Positions 1 to 5,057 of a stretch of 5,631 nucleotides of DNA are shown here, piece after piece (position 1 is the first letter of the stretch; every line of letters starts with the position of its first letter). The notes under the pieces were generated by a model that saw only the letters and a program-made list of their open reading frames with translations, did no database searches and was not told the origin of the DNA. The DNA comes from GCA-016700035 sp964454845 (GTDB taxonomy: Bacteria > Patescibacteriota > Saccharimonadia > CAILAD01 > GCA-016700035), in assembly GCA_964454845.1 (NCBI GenBank), contig CAYVVS010000026.1:1-5631 (forward strand), read 5' to 3'. The position numbers were made by a program, and so were the translations under genes.

Positions 1-43
1 CGATGATACTGGTAACCCCGGGAAAGTAGCGCAGTGCCGGATT
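1..43 (+). rRNA. rrf: 5S ribosomal RNA, 3' end (partial)
   Basis: The first bases read CGATGATACTGGTAACCCCG followed by GGGAAAGTAG and a GTGCCGG end. This matches the conserved 3' third of bacterial 5S rRNA (E. coli has CGATGGTAGTG, then CATGCGAGAGTAGG, then the helix I strand). The gene starts outside the window, so helix I cannot be tested for pairing and the exact 3' end (about 40-45) is an estimate. An intrinsic terminator follows 14 bases later, as expected at the end of an rRNA transcription unit. It implies that 23S rRNA lies further left, which I infer and cannot see. Confidence 0.85.
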
Positions 44-56
44 GAAATTATCCATT

Positions 57-86
57 AAAAAACCACTTCTTATGAGGTGGTTTTTT
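57..86 (+). terminator. Intrinsic terminator after 5S rRNA
   Basis: Arms CCACTTC (63-69) and GAGGTGG (74-80) pair over 7 bp with one G-U, around a TTAT loop. Six A on the left (57-62) and six T on the right (81-86) extend the stem and supply the U-tract. The A-tract means it could also terminate leftward transcription. It isolates the rRNA unit from the beta-helix gene. Confidence 0.88.
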
Positions 87-94
87 AATATTGG

Positions 95-123
95 TTGACA
101 TATGACTCGTAAGTTCTTATGCT
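95..123 (+). promoter_or_regulatory. Sigma-70-type promoter of the beta-helix protein gene
   Basis: A perfect TTGACA (95-100) is separated by exactly 17 bp from TATGCT (118-123), which matches TATAAT at four of six positions including the key first A and last T. Predicted transcription start is near 130, giving a leader of about 45 bases. It sits directly after the rRNA terminator, so the downstream gene has its own transcription. Confidence 0.75.
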
Positions 124-173
124 TGAAGATAAGATACGCGTAAATATAAATAGATAAACAGGGACGTTATCAA

Positions 174-3119
174 ATGCCAGCCGCAAAAAATAAAAAAGCA
201 GTAGTCAAAAATAGAGCAGGAACCAAGCCAAAAACCGTCAATCGCTCTCGAGTGCAGAAGCAAGGGTTTCTAGCGCGTGCTCCAAGACTTTCTAAGCCAG
301 TTATGGCTCTCGTTGCTGGACTGGTCGTTTTGGTCGGCGCTTTTGTTGTTTGGATGGCATTAGCCGCGACGCCTGCAGACTATACGCCTGCCGGGATTGC
401 AACTAAGGGGCTTGATCCAACGGGAAAGACACTACCAGCTTTTGACTATCCGGTGCCTACTTCAGGACGAGTTGTTTATATGGCTCCTACCGATAAAGGC
501 GGGAATGATGCAAATGATGGTCTTGCGCTTGAGCGACCTGTTGAGACTATTACAAGAGCATATAACCAGCTAAAGAGTGGCGGCAACAATACTGGTACGA
601 TTGTCCTGCGTGGCGGTGAGTATCGTAGCTGGTATTCTACAGACGGGAAAGTAGCTGCTTTTATGTCTGGAAATATCACTTTTCAAGCTTATAGGAGTGA
701 GAAACCTTGGTTTGTTGGTACTGACCCCATAAAAGATGGTTGGACTCAGGCTTCAGCCGGAGTGTGGAAGCGTGCTTGGTCTACGCCGAACTTCTGTACG
801 AATCACGAGAATGCCTCGTCTGGACAAAATTACCGTACCAAGGTTTCTCGCCTAGACGGAGCCTTGGTTTCGCCTATCACTGTAGGTACTAGTGATGGGG
901 TTAAACCTTATTCGGCTTCTTCAGGGATCTCTATGAGCGCACCACGAATTTGTGCACATCCGGATAATTATTACTCGCGAACGGATCAGGCTTTTGATAT
1001 CGATAGCGATCCTCAACTTGCTGTCGTGAATGGTACTCAGATTCCTCAGAAAAAAACACTTGCAGAATTGTCCACAACTCCAAATAGCTTTTATTACGAT
1101 TGGGATAATGAGGTAATTTACGTAAACAAGGACCCAAATGCGAATAATGTGGAACTTGCACGACGTAAGGAAATTGCTGTTTTTGCAGGGGCTACGACGT
1201 TTCAGTGGAAAGGCATAGGGGTCAAATATTTTGCTTCATCTCCACTTCGCCCTGTTATTTACGCCGGTCTAGGCGGTGCGGGCAACCCAAATGGTGGCGA
1301 GATTATCGTTGAGAACAGTGTTTTTTCAGAAAATGCGGCTGGTACAATTGGGCTGTCAGGGCCTAAGCTTCGTTCGGCAGTGCGTAATAGTGTTTTTGCT
1401 AATAATGGCTACACTGGCTTTGGTGGGAATGGATTTGCCACTAGCAACGCAGGAGCCCCTAATGCCCTTTTGATTGATGGCAGTATCTTTAGTAATAATA
1501 ATAAGGCTAATTTGGATGTCGCCTGTGGTGCCTCATGTGGTGCTGCTGCAGTAAAGCTCAACAATATGACGGGCTACACAGTAAAGAATAGTATTTTTGA
1601 AAACACTCAAGGACGCGGCGGTGGTTTGTGGTGTGATATCGATTGTTCGAACGCAGTGATGGTAAATAATGTTGTCCGCAATAACGCCGGGCCAGGCATC
1701 TTCTACGAGATATCTAGCAAGGGTATTATTGCAAATAACTTAGTATACGATAACCGGACGGCTGGAATTCAGGTATTTTCTTCTGAAACGAAAGTGTATA
1801 ACAACACAATCATCAACAAAGACGGGGGAAATGTAGAGGCTACTTGGATAATGGACGACGATCGTCCAGCTCCGGATAAAGGCGAGACCTGGCCATATAC
1901 GAGTGCACAAGAAGCTGCCGCGGTTACACAATTATGTGCAAATGCTGGCCTGTCAGCTAATTGTCGTGTAGCTAGCCCAGGCCCGAACACTAATCGCGTA
2001 GAGTTTGTGAACAACTTAATCGTCGGCCAACCTGGCTTGAATGGGGCGGCTAGGCTCAACAATTTTGGGCAAAATGGTATACCGTTTGCGCCAAACACAC
2101 TCTCTCCCGACTACTTTTCGGCAATCGATTACAACGCTTATTATCATAAATCGACCCAGAATCTATATCGCTGGGCAACATCGGAGCTTAAGACCCCAGC
2201 CCTACTGCAGTCTGCAAGCGGGAAGCCTTGGGACGCTAACGCCATACAGGTTACTGGCGATACCCCGCCTAATCCATTTGTGGATAGGGCAGGACAAGAT
2301 TTTCGCCTCAAGACAGACTCACTGGCAGCCACCCAAAAGGGGAAGGCTTTACCGTCTGATGTTGCAGCAGCCATAGGCGTTCCGGCAGGCACTACACCCG
2401 TTCGAGGCGTAATCTACCCAGCTACCTCCACTCCAACAACAACTACCACTACAACTACTACTGCCACACCAACACCAACTCCAGATACTACTGCGCCATC
2501 TGGCCCATCATCGCTTTCGGCCTCGGCTACATCTACTTCACAAGTTAATTTGTCATGGCCTGCAGCTACTGACAATGTAGGAGTAGCGGGTTATGTTCTA
2601 ACTCGTAATGGTGCTCAGATCTACTCTGGTACTGCCCTTAGCTTTTCTGACACCGGCCTTGCTGTCTCAACCAGCTATAGCTACAAAGTTGTCGCTCGTG
2701 ACGCTGCCGGCAACTCAAGCGCAGGCGCTGCAGCTACTGGGACTACTCAGGCTGCGCCAACCCCAACACCAACCACCACTCCTACGCCAACACCAACACC
2801 AACCCCCGATACCACCAAGCCGTCTCAGCCAACAAACGCGAAAGGCAAGATTGAGTTTGATGCCCTCAAGTTCACCTACTTCACCAACCTTTCGTGGACA
2901 CCTAGCTACGACAATATTGGGGTTGTGAGATACGAAGTAAAACGTAACAATGAGTCGCTCGGCACCACGACAACTGCTAGTTTCAAAGATTACAACTTGC
3001 AGCCAAATACGCTCTACACCTATGATATCTATGCGAAAGACGCTGCTGGCAATGTTTCTTTGCCTGGCTCTGCTCGCCTGACCGGTCGCTGCTTCCTTAT
3101 ATGGTGTTGGAGCGAGTAG
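174..3119 (+). CDS. Secreted right-handed parallel beta-helix protein with two fibronectin III domains
   Basis: This is a probable extracellular or membrane-anchored polysaccharide-binding or -cleaving protein. A long Lys/Arg-rich N-terminus (residues 1-42) precedes one hydrophobic segment (43-64) ending in ALAATPA, which is either a signal peptide or a signal anchor. Residues 98-150 have the opening pattern of pectate-lyase-like beta-helix proteins (VVYMAP, GNDANDG, RPVETITRAY, TIVLRGGEY). The FYYDWDNEVIYV element (307-318) and the Asn-rich rungs (NSVFSEN, NSVFANN, NSIFEN, NNVVRNN, NNLVYDN, NNTIINK; 376-550) build the helix. IDYNAYY and DFRLKTDS (651-715) are typical closing elements. A Thr/Pro linker, FN3 (about 774-858), a second linker and FN3 (about 882-970) follow; both FN3 domains carry DN-(V/I)-GV and DAAGN. 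The ten cysteines fall into close pairs. The catalytic residues of a named lyase family are not recognisable, so enzyme activity is uncertain. The start codon has only a weak AGGGA (160-164) nine bases upstream. The stop is TAG, the only non-TAA stop here. Confidence 0.9.
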   Translation: MPAAKNKKAVVKNRAGTKPKTVNRSRVQKQGFLARAPRLSKPVMALVAGLVVLVGAFVVWMALAATPADYTPAGIATKGLDPTGKTLPAFDYPVPTSGRVVYMAPTDKGGNDANDGLALERPVETITRAYNQLKSGGNNTGTIVLRGGEYRSWYSTDGKVAAFMSGNITFQAYRSEKPWFVGTDPIKDGWTQASAGVWKRAWSTPNFCTNHENASSGQNYRTKVSRLDGALVSPITVGTSDGVKPYSASSGISMSAPRICAHPDNYYSRTDQAFDIDSDPQLAVVNGTQIPQKKTLAELSTTPNSFYYDWDNEVIYVNKDPNANNVELARRKEIAVFAGATTFQWKGIGVKYFASSPLRPVIYAGLGGAGNPNGGEIIVENSVFSENAAGTIGLSGPKLRSAVRNSVFANNGYTGFGGNGFATSNAGAPNALLIDGSIFSNNNKANLDVACGASCGAAAVKLNNMTGYTVKNSIFENTQGRGGGLWCDIDCSNAVMVNNVVRNNAGPGIFYEISSKGIIANNLVYDNRTAGIQVFSSETKVYNNTIINKDGGNVEATWIMDDDRPAPDKGETWPYTSAQEAAAVTQLCANAGLSANCRVASPGPNTNRVEFVNNLIVGQPGLNGAARLNNFGQNGIPFAPNTLSPDYFSAIDYNAYYHKSTQNLYRWATSELKTPALLQSASGKPWDANAIQVTGDTPPNPFVDRAGQDFRLKTDSLAATQKGKALPSDVAAAIGVPAGTTPVRGVIYPATSTPTTTTTTTTTATPTPTPDTTAPSGPSSLSASATSTSQVNLSWPAATDNVGVAGYVLTRNGAQIYSGTALSFSDTGLAVSTSYSYKVVARDAAGNSSAGAAATGTTQAAPTPTPTTTPTPTPTPTPDTTKPSQPTNAKGKIEFDALKFTYFTNLSWTPSYDNIGVVRYEVKRNNESLGTTTTASFKDYNLQPNTLYTYDIYAKDAAGNVSLPGSARLTGRCFLIWCWSE
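2424..2492 (+). repeat. Thr/Pro-rich low-complexity linker 1
   Basis: ACN/CCN codon runs encode a nine-Thr stretch followed by alternating Thr-Pro and DTTAPS (residues 751-776). It joins the beta-helix to the first FN3 domain. Such linkers in secreted proteins are flexible spacers and often O-glycosylated; glycosylation here is inference. The simple repeat could vary in length between strains. Confidence 0.8.
2748..2816 (+). repeat. Thr/Pro-rich low-complexity linker 2
   Basis: Repeated CCAACA units encode alternating Thr-Pro ending in PDTT (residues 859-881), between the two FN3 domains. It ends in the same PTPTPDTT-x-PS signature as linker 1, so linker plus FN3 looks like a duplicated module that has since diverged. 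Confidence 0.8.
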
Positions 3120-3151
3120 GGGAACTCACCGAAAAACTTGACTCAAAACCA

Positions 3152-3180
3152 TTGACAGTTTAAGCATAAGCTGATAGAGT
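3152..3180 (+). promoter_or_regulatory. Candidate promoter upstream of the KGG-type gene
   Basis: A perfect TTGACA (3152-3157), a 17-bp spacer and TAGAGT (3175-3180, four of six to TATAAT). The start would be near A3187, just before a hairpin beginning at 3191. No better promoter is visible between that hairpin and the gene at 3319: a second TTGACA at 3238-3243 has no -10 at 15-19 bp. Confidence 0.55.
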
Positions 3181-3190
3181 ATAACCATTA

Positions 3191-3239
3191 CCACTTCGGT
3201 AGTCACTTCAAACATTTGAGGGTCTACCGGAGTGGTTTT
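3191..3239 (+). terminator. Long stem-loop with short U-tract: terminator of the beta-helix gene or 5' leader hairpin
   Basis: CCACTTCGGTAG (3191-3202) pairs with CTACCGGAGTGG (3224-3235) over 12 bp with one T-G. The interior also pairs (CTTCAAA with TTTGAGG, small loop), giving a long, nearly continuous hairpin. TTTT follows (3236-3239). It lies 72 bases after the beta-helix stop codon and fits a terminator, but it also lies just after a predicted transcription start, so it could be a 5'-terminal leader structure or attenuator of the next gene. The U-tract is short, so read-through is plausible. Confidence 0.65.
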
Positions 3240-3306
3240 GACAGAGTAATAGTGCTGACTGTGGAGGGTCGGCCAAGCGCTAGCTACTCACTTGAAAGTA
3301 ATTATC

Positions 3307-3312
3307 AAGGAG
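3307..3312 (+). promoter_or_regulatory. Shine-Dalgarno site that sets the KGG protein start
   Basis: AAGGAG lies six bases before ATG 3319. It argues against the upstream in-frame TTG at 3292, which would add nine residues and has no ribosome site. CTTGA (3291-3295) can pair with TCAAG (3305-3309), covering the first half of this site, but the stem is only 5 bp. Confidence 0.85.
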
Positions 3313-3318
3313 AACGCT

Positions 3319-3510
3319 ATGCCAGGAACAAAGATGGGCGGCCTTAAGGCTGCTGAAACTAACCGCAAGCGCTACGGTAAGACGTTTTACGTTCGTATCG
3401 GTGCACTTGGTGGTAAGAAAAGCACAGGTGGTGGCTTTGCTGCTAACCCAGAACTTGCTCGTGAAGCAGGTCGTAAGGGTGGCCAGGCTCGTAAGAAAAA
3501 AGAAGCTTAA
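3319..3510 (+). CDS. Small basic Gly/Lys-rich protein, KGG/general-stress-like
   Basis: A 63-residue protein with 16 Lys/Arg against four Glu and no cysteine. It opens with MPGTKMGGLKAAETN and contains YGKTFYVRIGALGGKK, TGGGFAANPELAREAG and a terminal RKGGQARKKK. These Gly-Gly-Lys elements recall the KGG motif of bacterial stress-induced proteins (GsiB and Con-10 types). Very similar small proteins are, as I recall, common in Saccharibacteria and some Firmicutes and phages; this is recognition from memory and not a search. The biochemical role is not established. The strong net positive charge allows nucleic acid or ribosome contact, which is inference. The start at 3319 is chosen for the AAGGAG six bases upstream. 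It is a single-gene unit bounded by the hairpin on the left and a strong terminator on the right, and the good ribosome site suggests high expression. Stop is TAA. Confidence 0.85.
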   Translation: MPGTKMGGLKAAETNRKRYGKTFYVRIGALGGKKSTGGGFAANPELAREAGRKGGQARKKKEA

Positions 3511-3531
3511 AGCTTCCACTACTAGGGAGCT
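3511..3531 (+). other. Small stem-loop directly after the KGG stop codon
   Basis: AGCTTCC (3511-3517) pairs with GGGAGCT (3525-3531), 7 bp with one G-U and a 7-base loop. No U-tract follows, so it is not a terminator on its own. With the terminator downstream it would give this short mRNA two tandem 3' hairpins. It may be chance. Confidence 0.35.
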
Positions 3532-3543
3532 AATCTTCCACAG

Positions 3544-3576
3544 ACAAAACACCCCGCATTTTGCGGGGTGTTTTGT
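3544..3576. terminator. Bidirectional intrinsic terminator between convergent genes
   Basis: A perfect 15-bp stem: ACAAAACACCCCGCA (3544-3558) and its exact complement (3562-3576) around a TTT loop. The stem holds a GC-rich core flanked by AAAA on one side and TTTT on the other, so either strand yields a stem with a U-run. The last stop codon of the leftward metalloprotein gene (3579-3581) is two bases beyond it. Confidence 0.9.
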
Positions 3577-3578
3577 TG

Positions 3579-4052
3579 TTAGTCATCAAGTTTTACGCGT
3601 CGAATGCTGGCCTCGGTGCCCTCTGCGATATGCCAGCGAGTTAGACACGAAAAGCAGCGATAGGTGGTCTTATTTTCCTGAAGAGAAAAATTGGTACAGG
3701 TAGGGCAGGTGCTGCGTGCTTCTACCCATTTACCATAGCTAGCCAGGCAGTTCTGAATAAAACTGTCTGAACATGGCACCTTATAATGTTTTGCAAGTGT
3801 ACGGGTTTTCATCCAGGCTTGAGATTCCATTGCAAAGAGCTCAAAGTCGGTACGGTAGTCAAAATGGGCTAGTTCGGCGTGGGCAATTTCGTGCAGTAGG
3901 CTGATTTGTCCGCGGGGAGTGTGAAGCGCTTGTTCATCATAGTAAATATGCTCGGTAGCGGCATCAAAATAAAATTCTTCATCCGCAGAAAACGTATAAG
4001 AAGGAAAATCTTCCATAATACGTAGTGCTCGATTTTTCGTGCCCACCCTCAT
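3579..4052 (-). CDS. Putative cytosolic zinc metallopeptidase (HEIAH) with C-terminal zinc ribbon
   Basis: A 157-residue protein with no signal peptide or membrane segment. LLHEIAHAELAHF places an HExxH motif at residues 54-58 (zinc ligands H54, H58, general base E55). E76 in FAMESQAW is 18 residues past H58 and is the likely third ligand, as in gluzincins of the ImmA/IrrE type; SprT-like proteases use a His at the equivalent place. The C-terminus carries CPTC (116-119) and CFSC (133-136), a four-Cys zinc ribbon as in many DNA/RNA-associated proteins. Function and substrate are unknown, and peptidase activity is inferred from the motif. It starts 20 bases after the ROK stop on the same strand, so the two are probably co-transcribed. 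GGTGA lies three bases before the ATG and can serve as a partial ribosome site; a TGA two codons upstream rules out a longer product. M13 is an alternative start. Transcription ends at the shared terminator. Confidence 0.75.
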   Translation of the reverse strand: MRVGTKNRALRIMEDFPSYTFSADEEFYFDAATEHIYYDEQALHTPRGQISLLHEIAHAELAHFDYRTDFELFAMESQAWMKTRTLAKHYKVPCSDSFIQNCLASYGKWVEARSTCPTCTNFSLQENKTTYRCFSCLTRWHIAEGTEASIRRVKLDD

Positions 4053-4072
4053 TACTCACCATAATAGCACTT

Positions 4073-4924
4073 TTATCTCTGGCGTGCGGCATGAGCAATG
4101 AGGCCGGCACCAACCAGTGGGGCAGTCTCAACGTTACTTGCCTGAACGATTGGGGGCAGTGGAAATTTAGGGGTATACGCAAGTTCTGCTAGGTGTTTTT
4201 TGAGTGGGGTAATAAAACGTTTGTAGTGGCGCGATACACCGCCGCCTAGCACAACTACTTCGGGATTCGTTGCTACGATGAGGTTGTGGAGCCCTTGCGC
4301 CAAGGGGCGTGTAATCTGATTCCATGTGGCTTTGGAACGGATATCTGCAGCAATCTTTCCGTGTTCACGGACGATTGCCTTGCCACTGGCTAGATACTCA
4401 AAACTACCGTATAGAGGATTCGAGACATGATCCACTAAGATCATCTGACCGCCCTGTGGGTTATAAGGGCCAGGGAGGGGCTTGCCATCTAGAATAAGGG
4501 CTGAACCGATGCCGGTAGAAATTGTCACGTAGAGTACATAGCGGTATTTGCGGCCACTTCCAACGAGCGCCTCGCAGACCCCGCCAAGGGTTGCATCGTT
4601 TTCTAGAATTACAGGACAGCCGAACTCTTTAGTAAGTGCAGCTACAATGGGGAGTTTTTTCCAGGTCGGAATATGAGTACAAGGGCCAATCGTACCTTTG
4701 CTGCGGTCGATTTGTGCTGGTGAGGCAATGCCGATAGCGATGGGTTCGATTCGTTCATTTAGATCATAAATGGCGGCACTAGTTTTAGCGAGCATGTCAG
4801 CTTCTGCTGCAGGGGTTGGAAAATCTACAAACTGAGAGATCCGACCATGGCCGTCTACGCGGCCAATACGCACTTTTGTGCCGCCAATATCTATAGCGAT
4901 AACTTCTTTTTTGAGTCGCTCCAT
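4073..4924 (-). CDS. ROK-family sugar kinase-like protein lacking the canonical zinc site
   Basis: A 283-residue cytosolic protein of the usual ROK length (about 280-320). Visible motifs in order: DIGGTKVRIG (12-21, phosphate-binding loop), GIASPAQID (65-73), ENDA with D110 as the expected catalytic base, STGIGSALI (136-144), LGGGVS (226-231, adenosine site) and a closing GAGLIAHA. ROK kinases phosphorylate hexoses or amino sugars such as glucose, N-acetylglucosamine or N-acetylmannosamine; the substrate cannot be assigned. The usual AGEIGH segment is replaced by PQGGQMILVDH (156-166), and the CxCGxxGCxE cluster is absent (NPLYGSFEYLASG, with E176 retained). There is no N-terminal helix-turn-helix, so it is a kinase type and not a ROK repressor. 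An in-frame TTG at 4960 would add 12 residues, but ATG 4924 gives the normal N-terminus. No Shine-Dalgarno is visible before ATG 4924. It is the first gene of a probable two-gene operon with the metalloprotein. Confidence 0.85.
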   Translation of the reverse strand: MERLKKEVIAIDIGGTKVRIGRVDGHGRISQFVDFPTPAAEADMLAKTSAAIYDLNERIEPIAIGIASPAQIDRSKGTIGPCTHIPTWKKLPIVAALTKEFGCPVILENDATLGGVCEALVGSGRKYRYVLYVTISTGIGSALILDGKPLPGPYNPQGGQMILVDHVSNPLYGSFEYLASGKAIVREHGKIAADIRSKATWNQITRPLAQGLHNLIVATNPEVVVLGGGVSRHYKRFITPLKKHLAELAYTPKFPLPPIVQASNVETAPLVGAGLIAHAARQR

Positions 4925-4930
4925 AACAGT

Positions 4931-4960
4931 ATGATACCTGAGCTTAACTACTTTGGGCAA
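4931..4960 (-). promoter_or_regulatory. Weak candidate promoter of the leftward ROK-metalloprotein operon
   Basis: On the minus strand TTGCCC (4960-4955) and TATCAT (4936-4931) are 18 bp apart. The predicted start would fall at or next to the ATG (4924), making the mRNA leaderless, consistent with the missing ribosome site. An alternative -10 is CATAAT (minus strand, 4970-4965), which has no convincing -35. Confidence 0.3.
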
Positions 4961-4971
4961 AACAATTATGC

Positions 4972-5000
4972 TTGCAAGGCAGGATGAGGAACTCTAGAAT
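4972..5000 (+). promoter_or_regulatory. Promoter of the TPATGG surface protein gene
   Basis: TTGCAA (4972-4977), a 17-bp spacer and TAGAAT (4995-5000, five of six to TATAAT). Expected start near 5007, leader about 50 bases. It lies in the 133-bp divergent region shared with the ROK operon. Confidence 0.6.
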
Positions 5001-5057
5001 TTAAGTAAGTAGTATGTTTTTATAGGCTTTTCCACACAAGCCCGTTAGGAGTGACCA

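Noticed and set aside
1852..1868. Perfect 7-bp inverted repeat TGGACGA/TCGTCCA inside the beta-helix gene
   Set aside because: It encodes the DDDRP segment in frame, has no U-tract and is expected by chance in a 3-kb gene.
2041..2928. Rightward overlapping open frames at 2041-2376 and 2608-2928
   Set aside because: They lie inside the beta-helix gene in another frame, have no ribosome sites and show low-complexity Gln/Pro composition produced by the Thr-Pro coding repeat.
3238..3243. Second TTGACA after the hairpin as the KGG promoter
   Set aside because: No acceptable -10 hexamer occurs 15-19 bp downstream (the region reads CTGTGGAGGG).
3292..3318. TTG start extending the KGG protein by nine residues
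   Set aside because: The Shine-Dalgarno AAGGAG lies inside this stretch, six bases before ATG 3319, and the extension is unlike the family start MPGTK.
3979..4182. Leftward open frame overlapping the ROK end and metalloprotein start
   Set aside because: It is a shadow frame crossing two well-supported genes, with no recognisable protein features.
4925..4960. TTG start extending the ROK protein by 12 residues
   Set aside because: ROK proteins begin shortly before DIGGTK, and ATG 4924 gives exactly that; the TTG has no ribosome site.
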